This document shows, in pieces, positions 1 through 11,211 of a stretch of 64,000 bases of DNA. The stretch covers positions 434,001 to 498,000 of the forward strand of contig JANFOG010000011.1 of assembly GCA_024336345.1 (NCBI GenBank), written 5' to 3'. Under the pieces are notes generated by a model that searched no databases, had not been told where the DNA came from, and saw nothing but the letters and a program-made list of their open reading frames with translations. The translations under genes and the position numbers were made by a program. Within the stretch, counting starts at the first letter, position 1; each line of letters starts with the position of its first letter. Source of the stretch: Mariannaea sp. PMI_226 (taxonomy: Eukaryota; Ascomycota; Sordariomycetes; Hypocreales; Nectriaceae).

Positions 1-458
1 CCAAGACAACTCACTGGCACTCAACCAAATTAGCTTGCACCAATCAACTTCAGGGTCCTCTTCTAGACCGTATGGAAGCTTCGGTGGGCTGCATCAGATC
101 ATTCTAAGGACAACTCTATCTGCCATGCACACACGCACACAACACGAAATATCATCGAAAAAAAGGACAATCTGTGGCTGTTATTCCTGTTTAACTAGGT
201 GCGCAGTACATGCTGGATTTTGTTTTTACAAGTAAAGCTAATAATGTACAAGTAGCTCTCTATATACGTAATGCGTCGTGGTATACAAACATCGCTCTTC
301 CGATCTTGCCGTCTCCTCATGCGCCTTGCACATGACCAGTTTTCATCTTACACTAACCCACCGCCTCATGCCGAGCACACCGAGCTCATAGCCGATGGCG
401 GTCACGCCTGGTTCATGACTCTCCTAGTAATAGTATGGCATTGACGTCTGTTCATGTA
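1..458. other. intergenic, downstream of the PPR-like gene
   Basis: No supportable gene. Only short open frames without ATG starts or recognisable protein are present. It lies 3' of the minus-strand PPR-like gene and presumably holds its 3' UTR. Confidence 0.5.
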
Positions 459-2453
459 TTATAATTTTTGCGCATCCAGCGTCTTCCAATTCGAGCCACC
501 CCTTCTCCAGGGGGCGAGTCCGGCCCATGGCCATTTCCACTTTGAAGCTGAATCACAGACTCCATACTCTGTTGTTGTCGTTGTCGTCGTCGCCTTCACC
601 GCTCCAGTTGACGCTTGCTTGCGATCCCGGTGTTGCTGATATGATTCCCTGAGGAACCCAGCCGTTGAAGCCCGGAACTCAAGAGAAAGGTCCTCGGAGC
701 CAAGCAAGGTGCACTCAATCAACTGAGTAGCCTTTTTGGATTTCTCGATCTGAGTCGATAGACTCTCGATTTGCAAGACTCTGCTGATGGATGCTTTCCG
801 GGCGTCGTCCAGCTTGGATTTCGCTTGACGGTCTTCGAAGCCCGCCCAGTCTGATTCTGAGGCGGCACCAGCTCGGGCGAGAGCCTCCATCAACAGTGCG
901 AGCTTTTCGTAGGAAATACCCAGATTTCTTACCATTGAGTTGGAAACCTCATGGACAGAACTATTTAGGCCACAGAGATCGACAATGTAGTAAAGCTGCC
1001 TGGCTAACGCTGAATTCTGATCAAGCAACTGAGACGCCAGGCTGTTTTGACACTTTGTGATGCCGCGTACGAGGTCTACCGCAGCCTTCCAATCCAAGTT
1101 CCAAAGACACTCGTCAAAGAGATGCTGGACGATTCTCGTGCTCAGTCGAATGTTGGCTTGCATGCAGCTTATGAAAACCGCTACAGCCTGATCGAGTACA
1201 CGGAAGTGAACAAGGCCTTTGATAAGCGCTTCTAGTAGGGGTCGATCGATTGGGAACATGGCCCAGACCCAGTCGCCCGTGTGCGTGTAACCTCTATCCA
1301 CAACCCATTCCTTCGAAGTAAGCCCCTGGGTAACATCGTGGATATGCCTTCGACCCAGTTTTGCGCCGATCTCTTCATCGAGCCCGACTATGCGCGAGAT
1401 AGCGCGGAAAAATCGGCCATGATTATTCGTCTCTCTGTAATGGTGGAGGATGGCAACATATGTAGAGGGTGTGGGAATTATACGGCGGCGGTAGAAGAAG
1501 GAGTCGACCAACGCTTCCGCTAAATTATGATTATTGCGTTTGGTGAAACCGACGATGAGGGTGTTGAATGTATGCATATCTGGAGGGTGGGAAGCGATGA
1601 GCATGTTGTAACAGACTCTACCAACCATTTCTTTGAGTCCAAGGTGTGTTGAGTTGACAATCCCTCTCAACCGCTGGTTCAAGGTATGCCTATTATCCCT
1701 TGCTCCAGCACTGTCAATAGATTCGTAAGTATACGCCGATGTGCTACTTGAAGCCAATACGCGAGCTTGATCGAAACTGGGACTGTCAGAGCGAGATCTG
1801 TCATGGGCCTCTGCACGGTCCAGAAGTTGGTTGACGACGTGCTTCACTGTCTTGAAGTCGTTGTGTAATTGCCGGCGGGTTTGTGGAGTTCGTCGTCGAA
1901 TTGCTGGGTCCATCTCTTCGTCCATGATCGCACGCTCAAGGCGCTCGTAGTCTGTCATTCTCAAATCGTCCAGCGTTGTCTTCCTGACATTGTAATAGTT
2001 CTTGAGGAACCGAAGGAGACGGGTCGTGTGCCGAGGTCGTATTGGCTTGCGCATTTCTTGCATGAATGGTCGACCAATGTACACCTCTTTAAGTGTTTTC
2101 CATAATTGATCTACTTGGTCCGGCGTCAATTGGGGATGGTCTTGGTTGAGGCTCTTGACATTTCGTCGTTCAGCCTCTAAGGCTTGGAGAAGCTGGAGCT
2201 CGGCCACCTCACGCCTGGTTTCCTCCAATTGGCGGTCCAAATCTTGCCTCCGATCCTCCTTTCGAATGGCATCTACTACAGCCGCTGTCGCAAATAGGGA
2301 GCTGTAGCAAGCAGTGAAGACTTCGGCAAAAGTCGGTTTGCGCCCTCGAACAGCGGCTGTGGTGACTCGTCGGCCGAGAGTGGTGACGGCAGTCTCGCAT
2401 ACTCGGCGACTGCATTGATGAGCCTGGCCGGCTCTCGACCAGAGTGACTGCAT
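459..2453 (-). CDS. PPR-like mitochondrial protein
   Basis: A 664-residue single-exon protein with an ATG start. The N-terminus is rich in Arg, Ser and Ala and poor in acidic residues (residues 1-45), which suits a mitochondrial presequence. An Arg/Glu-rich helical stretch follows (about 65-100). The middle and C-terminal half contains helix-pair segments of pentatricopeptide type: a HTFNTLIVGFTKRNNHNLAEALVD-like unit near 285-310, a TPSTYVAILHHYRETNN-like unit near 320-340, and further units near 400-450. Fungal PPR proteins bind organellar RNA and act in mitochondrial mRNA processing, stability or translation; that role is inferred from the family. The C-terminus carries a run of Thr (about 625-632) and a Trp-rich basic tail, probably disordered. 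The specific orthologue was not recognised. The repeat call rests on pattern reading, not a profile search. Confidence 0.75.
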   Translation of the reverse strand: MQSLWSRAGQAHQCSRRVCETAVTTLGRRVTTAAVRGRKPTFAEVFTACYSSLFATAAVVDAIRKEDRRQDLDRQLEETRREVAELQLLQALEAERRNVKSLNQDHPQLTPDQVDQLWKTLKEVYIGRPFMQEMRKPIRPRHTTRLLRFLKNYYNVRKTTLDDLRMTDYERLERAIMDEEMDPAIRRRTPQTRRQLHNDFKTVKHVVNQLLDRAEAHDRSRSDSPSFDQARVLASSSTSAYTYESIDSAGARDNRHTLNQRLRGIVNSTHLGLKEMVGRVCYNMLIASHPPDMHTFNTLIVGFTKRNNHNLAEALVDSFFYRRRIIPTPSTYVAILHHYRETNNHGRFFRAISRIVGLDEEIGAKLGRRHIHDVTQGLTSKEWVVDRGYTHTGDWVWAMFPIDRPLLEALIKGLVHFRVLDQAVAVFISCMQANIRLSTRIVQHLFDECLWNLDWKAAVDLVRGITKCQNSLASQLLDQNSALARQLYYIVDLCGLNSSVHEVSNSMVRNLGISYEKLALLMEALARAGAASESDWAGFEDRQAKSKLDDARKASISRVLQIESLSTQIEKSKKATQLIECTLLGSEDLSLEFRASTAGFLRESYQQHRDRKQASTGAVKATTTTTTTEYGVCDSASKWKWPWAGLAPWRRGGSNWKTLDAQKL

Positions 2454-2801
2454 GGCCGATGATATCTGGCTCTAGGACATCGCTGGGGAGGTGGGAATTG
2501 AGGCGTTGGCACAATGGGGCCAGTCAATTGGTCATTCGCAAAATTGTCGAGCTGGTGAGAAATTCATCCCATTGAGCATCAATGGTTCGATTATTTCAGG
2601 GTCACGTGAAGTGCTTGTTCTTGGAGGTGGCTACTATTCGCACGCCCCTCTTCAACCCCACCATCCACCATTTGCGCAGTTGTGAGCTTGCAGTAAGAAA
2701 AGGCACCTGGAGCTTTCAGCTTTTCTTCACCTAACGGAAATTTATTTGTTTCTGATCGAATAGAAGCTCCCAACTTGACACAGAAATCCTCCTGATCCAC
2801 C

Positions 2802-3558
2802 ATGTTCGCCCTCGTACTCACGGCCGAGTTGACAGGGTATGTCCATATACCATGCTACCCCGCCTACCTCCTTGTAGTCAGCTTCATTGACGAGTTCAAT
2901 TTTGGGTAGCGTCACCAACCTTCGTCCAAATGATACCGAAGAAAACCCCTTTTGGTACACATTCAAAGTGCAGTGCACTTCTTGCCGAGAAACCCATGGC
3001 AATTATGTCGGTGTTAGCCGATTTGTGAGTATAAGCCCGAGCTTTGAATCAAGTTTCGGCTCCTAACATTTTGGTTCCTAGGAAACTAATGAGATGAGCG
3101 GGAGTCGAGGAGAGGCCAACTTCGTCTGGAAGTGCAAAAACTGCAAGGTTTGGATCCTAGATATTGTTCAACAGTCTCCAGCTCTAACAAGTAATGCACA
3201 GCGAGAGTCTTCTGCCAACTTCAAGTCATCACCCACTGCTTATGAGCAGACTGAGCCAGCAAAGCCCCATAAGGTTATCGAATTCGACTGCCGAGGTCTG
3301 GAGTTTATAGAATTCAAACCAGAGGTGCGTATATAGTTCTTCTTTTATGTTTTTCTTCCAAAAAAAAAAAAAAGAAGAGAAAAAAAAAAGCAGAGAGCCT
3401 AACAGTATTAACAGGGTGAATGGCTCGCCGACGGCCTTGATTCGGGCACCAAGTTCACCGGAATCGAGCTGTTGGAAGGCGAATGGTTCGATTATGACGA
3501 GAAAGCGAGCGAGGAGGTGAGCATTAATGAACTGAAGTGGGAGATTCGACGAGCATGA
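2802..3558 (+). CDS. CXXC zinc-binding protein, CZIB/DUF866 family
   Basis: Five exons (2802-2836, 2910-3024, 3082-3147, 3202-3324, 3415-3558) give a 160-residue protein, the usual size for the C1orf123/YCR090C (DUF866, CZIB) family. Introns are GT-AG and every junction keeps frame. The start reads MFALVLTAELTG, and two CXXC pairs (CTSC near residue 33, CKNC near 69) form the expected zinc site. Family hallmarks follow: a VSRFETNEMSGSRGEANFVW-like block, FDCRGLEF, and a C-terminal GEWFDYDEKA segment. The family folds as a beta-sandwich resembling a tandem of RHO-GDI-like domains; its function is poorly known and it is broadly conserved in eukaryotes. The gene diverges from the PPR-like gene, with about 350 bp between the two starts, which probably share a promoter. 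The intron before exon 5 contains long A-runs. Confidence 0.9.
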
Positions 3559-3764
3559 GCAATTTCAACAGCAGCAATTGATGTTATGGAGCTGAAAAGG
3601 AGCAATTATTCTACATATCTATATTGCCACCTGGGATTGATAATCTACTTGGACAGAGCCTCGCCGATTGTTCTGATATTTCTTTTTTGTAACCATCACT
3701 TTCCACAAATCTTCCTGGAGGAAGTATGTACAAGGCTTCTCTGTTATGAAGTGTGATTCCTCCT

Positions 3765-5412
3765 TCACCAACTATTGCGCAAATCGCGGGCGTGATCTGT
3801 TGATGCGCGAGGTGATATTCCCAGGTCAGGAGAGAGCACCGAATCCTGTGAAGGACTCGCGAGTGAGGCACCCGGGCTGATGCTGAACTTGGCTTTATGC
3901 GATGAAGGCGAGGTTGTAAGACTCCTCATCCCGGCTGGAGGCGTAGATGGTAGAGCTCGTGTAGGTGGCGGTCCAGGACTGATTAGTTCAGTAATATTCC
4001 GAGAGTAGTCGCCGAGGCGAGTAGCACGAGTTGGAGACGGTGTACCTGAACTCGTAGCGGAGTTACCCGTGCCAATCGACATTGGCGAATCTGAGATTTT
4101 GTTGTTTGTCCTCTGCGCCGGGGTCTTTGCCTTGCTGTCTGGTGTTGACCATATTGGACCACTTGGGGGTGTGGCCAGAGGACTACTCCCGTTTTTTCGC
4201 TTGAGGGTTCTCTCATGCCTCGGGCTTAGTCTGCTAGTCATGGGAGAGGTCACAGGCGACAGCGGGAACTCATAATGCTCTACCGAGATCCCTACCGGCG
4301 ACGGCTGTGTGGTAAGCAGAGAAGATGGAAGAAGCCGGCGCTCTCGTAGACGGGCTGGAGGTGTTAATGGTATAGCATTGGCCTCATGATGGGAGCTTGG
4401 TTGCGTTAATACTGCTGCTAAAGACCTTGTTGGTGGTGGCGGAGGCGGCGGTGCCGGGGAGAGCAACTGCCTGGTCTGTCTGTTAAGATTTCTCTTGTGG
4501 ATTCTTCTTTTTCTCAAGAAACAGAAAAGCAAAACCGCAGTGACAGCGACGACTACGGCTGTGACAAGGCCGATAGTGATCTTCAACCCCGTAGAAATTC
4601 CTCTATGCTGTCCTCCATTGCTCTGAGTGTCCGATACGTGGATAGACGTCATAATAGCAGCAGTTTCTTGAGGAGCTGTTGAGTTTGGTGTAGAGAGCTG
4701 TAATGAATCTGTGGAAGTGAGACTAGCCGCTGGCCGAAGTTCAGATGTGATGCCCACGGCTCTAGAAGGACCACTGAGAATGAAAGAGCTGCCTGATGAG
4801 CTTAGGTTAGTGGGTAAGTCCGTAGAGATATCATGTTGACACCAGGGACCGCTCATATATCCTTTGCCTTGACCACAAGTATAAGCCGAGTCAGGGGGAC
4901 CTGGATCCTTGACTGAATCATAGCCAACACTACATAATCGTGATCAGCCATGTTAATAGAGTTGATCAGGGCAAATCTTACTTTTGACACCAACTGACAA
5001 GCCAGTTTATATTGGCTTGTTCTTTTGTCAACAATTGCTCCCCTCACTTAGAATGACTGAACATACGATCTTTGCCGGTTGTTTGCATATGGTTAACACC
5101 GCAAAGCTGAGCGTCGCAACAATACATGGCATGTAAGACTTCTTCGCTAGTTACCCGACCAAAATCTTCAAGAATCCCACACACTCGCTCGAGTGTCTCA
5201 TGTTTGGGTAACACCTCGCTCAGAAACATCTGCCTGCACTTGGCGATGCATGGCGGAGCGTCCTCCACGTCGTCGGCGACGAACCCCCAGGGATGGTTGG
5301 CACACTTCTCCCTCTTAGCTGAGTCCGAATCAGAGCGAGGGTCCATGGCTCCTTGGGCATAGATCCGTGACAGCAGCGGAAGAGGGAGCGGCAGTAGCAG
5401 CAACAACAACAA
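3765..5412 (-). CDS. Cys-rich single-pass membrane protein, start unclear
   Basis: Two exons on the minus strand (5067-5412, then 3765-4900) joined by a GTATGT...CAG intron give about 493 codons. Order of parts: a Leu/Pro hydrophobic signal-like stretch; an ectodomain with about ten cysteines (PPCIAKC and YCCDAQLCG motifs, then YTCGQG and PWCQ after the splice); a Ser/Thr-rich stalk; one transmembrane helix (near residue 220, TIGLVTAVVVAVTAVLLFCF); a basic stop-transfer LRKRR; and a long Pro/Ser/Thr-rich cytoplasmic tail with SPGPPP-type motifs. This architecture resembles fungal wall-stress or sensor-like proteins, but the Cys spacing is not a clear WSC or CFEM domain and I do not recognise the family. 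The first in-frame codon of the hydrophobic stretch is TTG. The nearest in-frame ATG lies after the signal, while an ATG just upstream is out of frame by one base. Confidence 0.65.
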
Positions 5413-8400
5413 GACCTCGGCTAGCGACGTTTGTTGATGGCCATTCCCATGGGAATATGAGCGGATGGAGGTCTCAGTCAGGTTTCAGGCAGCGAGTCCA
5501 GGAATGGCCGCTGCTGCGTGGTTGAAAGAGCGACACTGAGATGATAATGAAAATGGAGGGTGATTGAAAGAACGAAGACTGAAAGGAGAAAGGTAATATC
5601 AAGAGTAAGCTGGTTGTTATTTTTGATTAAACAGTATAGTAACTGCTGGTTGCCACAGAGCCGCACATTTCTTTCAACTGGGACAAGCCTGAATCGCCAT
5701 GTTCGCGCAAGACTATCGAAGTCTCCAGCTGTCTCTTACTCTTCCTCGTAACGCAGATAAGGTGCGTCCAGGGCGCAGGGGTGATAACAGCCTGCACGAC
5801 AATGACCAGTAGCATGGATGAGATCCGGCTCGGGTGCTTTGGTTGGCGGTGAAAGGCGTGGCACACCTCATGCAGCTATCCACGTCCGACAAGAAAATTC
5901 TTCGTATACTTCCCGTCTGATGGCGTTGTACTCGAGCTAAGTTATTACCGAATATTTCAGAGTATAGACAGCCGAGAATCGTTTGATAGGAGAGCAATAT
6001 AGTCCATATTTAAGCCCAGTCTTTCCTAACACAAAAGATGCTCCCTCTTCGCACTGGATCAGTCGCAAGGGCGACTCGTAGGACACTATAAGACATCAAA
6101 TGACTTCTCTTATCCTCTTACTTTGCGAGGATTTCCCCTCTGGTACGTGGTTCCTAGCTGAGAAAGAGACTTTTGGGAGCTCTACGAAGCATCTACCCGT
6201 CGATGCTTCGCTCTAAGTCTACACACTGCCACATTGAATGAAATTAACTTGCCTTTGTGACCAGAAATAGAACTATGAGAAGGATTTTCTTATCTCGTAG
6301 AATCCTACATTTCTTTTTTGCTCTCAAGGCCAGCAAGGGCTAGGGATTCCGTTTCGGATACGGATGACACCAATCCTAGTTTTCAAAGAACTAATAATAC
6401 CGGATGTAACTCCGGGCCTCATTCTTTTTTCTTTGGTTACGGATCCCTTTTCACTTGATGCCTGGAACATTCTGTGTAACTGTGGCTGAAGTATGATTTC
6501 TCTCGTCTTAGCCGTGTGTGCCAGTCTCACAAACAGCTTGCCAAGCCGAAAATTGCTTCGTCAGTCAAGCGAGAAACCGAGCAGGGTCTATAAATGGCCC
6601 TCCCAATTAGTTCAAGCTGTTTGCGGGCAATCTAGTAGGCTGTGAAGATGGGCCCCATCACTCAAAAATATCGTCTTCAAGAGCTTTTCAACTCAGCTGG
6701 CTTCTACCTTGCCCTGTTTATGATTACGCTACGAAAGGTCCGTGTTGCTCAGTGTGGGAACGTTGAACGGGCCAGTACAGCTCACCGTCGTCGTCGCCGC
6801 CTCTGCATGCATACTGGCATGGATGATGTATGTGTGTGTCCGGAGCAACCGTCAAGCTGCTGAATACTTGATATATAGTTTGGTAATAGGTTTACAACAA
6901 GCGCGGTCAATTGCCGTGAGGAGACATACGTCCATTGGTGACGTTTGGCACACGTTCCGGAAATCATTCTTCTTGTACACATTAAGTCTTTGCCATGCTG
7001 CGGCATATATGTTCCCAATTCAAGTATACTTCTGTTGTAGATGTGCCTCTTAACTACAGCACATTCAACCAAATCAACAAGATTTATGTTCTAAATGCAG
7101 CAGAGAGCTTCCATGTGTTCCCAGGTGCAACGTGGCCTGCATTCTGAAAGCAATCAACAGATAAACACTATGAGGCTTTCACAGCGTGATTCCGTGACGC
7201 CGGCATGGAATCGTCTAATGTGCCGGGCCTAAATTCGACCTCATAATAGAACTTTGCAATGTATTTAATGTCGTTTGATAGGAGGGATCGGGCGAAGAGG
7301 CCTAGCTGGAATGATATCCGGGTGCAAGCGAGACACGACACGAGGGGTTAAATTATCTTGTTTGGGGAAACTTTTGAATGGAGAGAGGAAGATGTTTGGC
7401 TATGAAGTCTTCTCTCCACTCAAAAAATCCTTCATCGGGGCTCTGATGATCCGCCATGTCTCTTAACCTCGGACAAGAGTGTCTTGCGTCAAGCCATGGA
7501 ATCCTGCTCTCACCGTGTCATTTTTGTTGTCCTAACTGGCAAGTACGTTGAGCCAAAACTTTCCAACTCAGATAAAAGAGTCTGGCGAATATTCTTAATG
7601 AGAAACATTTCCAACCCCATTGGGTTGTGTGTGTTCTGGGATTTGGTTGCCGCCACGGTGTTGGTTTGTACGAGAGAGTCGATCCCACACGAAGTTGATA
7701 AACTTAAGAGAATAAAACCTGGCGCCGTAGCTGTGGTTGACTTCCAGATAGAAACACCACAAGTCAACCATGTCTTTAACTGCAGGCTATATACGGATCT
7801 TAGTTGAGATGGTATCCTCATCCCCGCATGTATGGTTGGGTATTCAGCAGCGATGGTTCAAATCAAGGCTCGGCAATGATGGAAGCGCACTGTCGTTATT
7901 TCTAAGCAAGGGCATTATTGATCCATCGTCAGAGCTCCATGCCGAGCCATGCCGAATCGTAGTTAGTCCAATAACTCTCGCGACGTGTCGAGGTTGGCGA
8001 CGCTGATACAATACCAAGAGTTTGTTGACATCCCGATACAGTGCCGGTAGGGAATGATTCAATATACCTATATAGGCAATTTGGGGCATTGTAGCAGAAC
8101 CCACAGCGGAGATATAGGTACCTAAGGTAAAGTAGTTTTAAGTGCTGCAGTAGCGTCACCAAAGCCTTGTACAGCTTGACAGAAGCTCCATATCGTTGGT
8201 CAGTAGTGATTGCAAGCGTACAACGGGTGTATCAAGATATTTTCGGTGCGCCATTCAGGCTCCAACTCCAAAATCTAACCTCGACACTTTGTCTTATTGA
8301 AGTATTCATTTCATTTGATTCCAGCCAGCAAACAAAACAAACATATGTTGGGAGGTCCACGTGACGTTTGCGGCTTTGGCGTCCAACGTCATATAAGTTA

Positions 8401-8745
8401 GAGACTATACTGCCTACGAATGCGACCGAGCCTCGGCTCCGTGCGGGGCCCCCCTTGTCGTCCCCCTCCTCCTCAAATCCTCTAGTTCTCTAGTCTCACT
8501 TCCCCAGGGCGCCCTATGAGGTAGCAAACATCGGCGGCATCTTGGATATATATACAGAAGTACCTACGCCCTACACAAAACGCTTCGTCTCACTCAGCAT
8601 CATATTACCTACCCACATAAGAGGACACTCTCTCAGAAGAACGAAAAGGATCAGATTTATTTGTGACATTTCTTAAGAAGCTTTGATTTCCTTCTTGTCG
8701 CTACCGTACTCTTCTGCCATTCGAGATCAATCAATTCCTAACGCC
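5413..8745. other. 3.3 kb gene-free region
   Basis: Both strands were read. The longest open frames (for example 7484-7807 on plus and 5627-5866 on minus) show no recognisable protein, no splice-linked extension and no conserved motifs. The right end holds the promoter of the SDR gene, including a TATA-like stretch and a CT-rich leader. A palindromic-looking GGTACCTAAGGTA word sits near 8117. No repeat copy or transposon end was identified. Confidence 0.5.
8547..8554 (+). promoter_or_regulatory. TATA-like element upstream of the SDR gene
   Basis: TATATATA lies 192 bases before the ATG at 8746 and is followed by a CT-rich leader, a common fungal promoter layout. Inferred only from sequence and position. 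Confidence 0.4.
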
Positions 8746-9890
8746 ATGTCCGACAAGGCCTCCAACCGCATCAACGCCATCGGCAAGCAGCTTCGTCCGC
8801 TCGCTCCCATAAACAAGGTTGCTCCTGGATCCAGCCAACCGCGAGCCCACGGCAAAGTCGTCATCATAACAGGTACATAAAATAAAACGGCCTTGTCTTG
8901 GCTTATTTTGCGTTGATCTGACCCTTACATGAACGACATCTATAGGTGCCAATTCCGCCCTGGGTATTGGCCGTGCCACGGCTCATCAATATGCTGAGAG
9001 CGGCGCCCGAGCACTCTATCTGTGTGATTATGATGATTCCTATCTCAACGCTCACAAAGAGGAGCTAGCTGCTGCCTTTCCACAAGTTGAGGTTCACACC
9101 CGGCGCTTCGACGCAGCAGACGATGCAAGTGTCAAGCAAGTCGTCGATGATGCCCTCGCCCAGTATGGTCGTTTGGACGTCTTCTTCGCCAACGCAGGCG
9201 TGCACGGGAAGCACTCCCAATTCCTTGATTTCAACAGTGATGAGTTCATGTCCGTTCTCAAAACAAACACTCTAAGGTTGGTGCCCCAAGTCAGACTGTA
9301 AATTTTGGTTTCTTGATCTCTTCTGCCCAAACGCACTTATTCTCACCCAACTGCCTTTCATATCCACAAACAAGACCCATGCCCCTATAACAGAAACGTA
9401 AGCTAAATAAGACTTTCTTTTACCACTTAATAGCGTTTTCCTGGCAGCAAAGTACGCCGCACCGGCCATGAGGAAGACCTCGACAGAGAAGCCCCATCCT
9501 AATGGCAGCATTATCGGCACGGCATCAGTAGCCGGTCTCCGTTCCAACGCTGGTTCGACCCCTTACTCAGCATCCAAAGCCGCAGTCATCTCTCTTGCGC
9601 AGACTATCGCTTACCAGCTCGCGGGCACTGGCGTGCGCATCAACGCTATCTGCCCTGGTCTCACTGAGACAGGCATGACGTCCCAAGTGTACGATGCCGC
9701 CCGCGCCCGCGGAACGGAAAAGAAGATTGGACAGCTCAACCCCCTTCAGCGAGGAGGAAATGCTGACGAGGTTGCACGTGTTGCCTTGTTCTTGGGCAGC
9801 GATGAGAGTAGCTACGTAAACGGTCAGGCCTGGGCTGTGGATGGCGGTATAAGCGCTGGACATCCCTTTGTTCCAGGCAAGATGAGCTAG
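8746..9890 (+). CDS. short-chain dehydrogenase/reductase (SDR)
   Basis: Three exons (8746-8872, 8946-9276, 9434-9890) encode 304 residues. The first splice falls inside the Rossmann glycine motif, and joining the exons restores [10 protein letters not shown], which confirms the junction. Other classical SDR marks are the FFANAG motif (cofactor-binding NAG, near residue 135), the catalytic [11 protein letters not shown]er region, and the Tyr-Lys pair in YSASK (near 195). The C-terminal half has the [10 protein letters not shown] and DGG motifs usual for this family. It is predicted to be a soluble NAD(P)-dependent oxidoreductase. The substrate cannot be read from sequence; fungal members act on sugars, polyols, steroids or secondary metabolites. 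No biosynthetic cluster surrounds it. A 39-residue Ser/Asn-rich leader precedes the fold without an obvious targeting signal. Confidence 0.9.
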
Positions 9891-11211
9891 AGGGCACAAA
9901 AGGAAATACAGGAGGTGAAGGTTGGGAAGATATATGATCATTTGATGTAATTTGTATTTTAGAATTCCAGTCTGTAACTGGAGACTTCCCCCTAAAGACG
10001 CAGATGTAGCCAGAAACCTCAAGGCAAAATGCACACGCACTTAGATGTGCATCTACAAGTCACACCATTTGCTGGCGTTGCATCTTTCCGTGTTCCTCCA
10101 TACGAGATATGAAAAGTAGAATCATAATAGGATGCAAAATGTTACGTGTGAATAATTGGTCAAGAAAAAGGGAAGAGGAAGCAAGCAAGAAGATTCCGTG
10201 ATAAACATGGTCCTCTTCTGGTGTTTCATCTACAGAGTGACCCAAGCGTGAACAAAATAATTAGAAACACGAAAACAAAGCAAGATTCAAAAGAAAATGA
10301 CAATCAACAAGACGCAAAAGAACGATTCTACTCCATTACCCATGGCTAAAACACGTAAGAGCTTTATTGGCGTTGTGTGCAGTGGCAGACAATGCAGTAA
10401 AGATCCATAGTTTGTGTCCCCTGAGGGTTCTGAAACGACAAGAGACCGAAACTGAGATCGCCATCACTGAAAAATACCACCTAGATGGTGCCAGATCGAA
10501 ACATCGGCCTGCGAACTACAAATGGTGTGCTCATGAAAAATAGCCGAATGAGGATGAGAAACTGTTGCCGCGTCATCACGCACACACGACGACTGGCCAC
10601 ATCTACCGGTATCGATCCCATCTTCCATCAACTCGAAACAGGGAAACGCGAAATAGATGACTTTGGAAATATTCCGCCAAATATATGCTAAAGAAGCCGG
10701 CACTGAAAGCAAGGGCCCTCTAGAACCAAAGACGGAGGATGAAGTGTTAGTATCATAATCCTAGTCAGAAAATAGATTATTTCTGCACAGACATCTCAAC
10801 ACCCGTAATGAGCAGAGCATCTTCTGATCGTAATGCAACCAGAGCCCAGCCATATCCAGCAAAGGAGCTGGGATAGAGACCATGCCGACGTATGCAGGAA
10901 GAAGCTTCCAAGGTCGTGTGCAAAATGCCGGGTCAGGGAGAAGGGAGACGGTAAATGAGCCCTAGGAGCGGTTGTAGCAGAATTCGTTACCAGTACATCC
11001 ATCCTGAACCAGATTCCAAAAGCTATAAAGCACTCCATCACCGACATCCCCTTGATCAATCCTAGCTTCATGTTCATCGCCGTTTATTTCATTCATTCTT
11101 CTTTCTTTCAAGTTCCGGGGCCTCCAGCTGCAGGGCATCTGAGCTCCTTTCTCTTCTCAATCCTACTTTTCAAAAGACCAACCCATACCTTCAAACACTC
11201 TTGAACCTAAA
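9891..11211. other. gene-free spacer before the secreted repeat gene
   Basis: It holds the SDR 3' region and the promoter of the secreted repeat protein. Minus-strand frames in it (9567-10040, 10060-10245, 10464-10712) overlap the SDR or lack any family signal. No gene is supported. Confidence 0.5.
11024..11029 (+). promoter_or_regulatory. TATA-like element of the secreted repeat gene
   Basis: TATAAA lies 188 bases before the ATG at 11212 and is followed by a pyrimidine-rich leader rich in CTTTC. The position suits a fungal core promoter with a long leader. Inference only. Confidence 0.4.

Noticed and set aside
7484..7807. 107-codon plus-strand frame in the 5.4-8.7 kb gap
   Set aside because: Overlapped by a similar antisense frame, no signal peptide or motif, no splice support.
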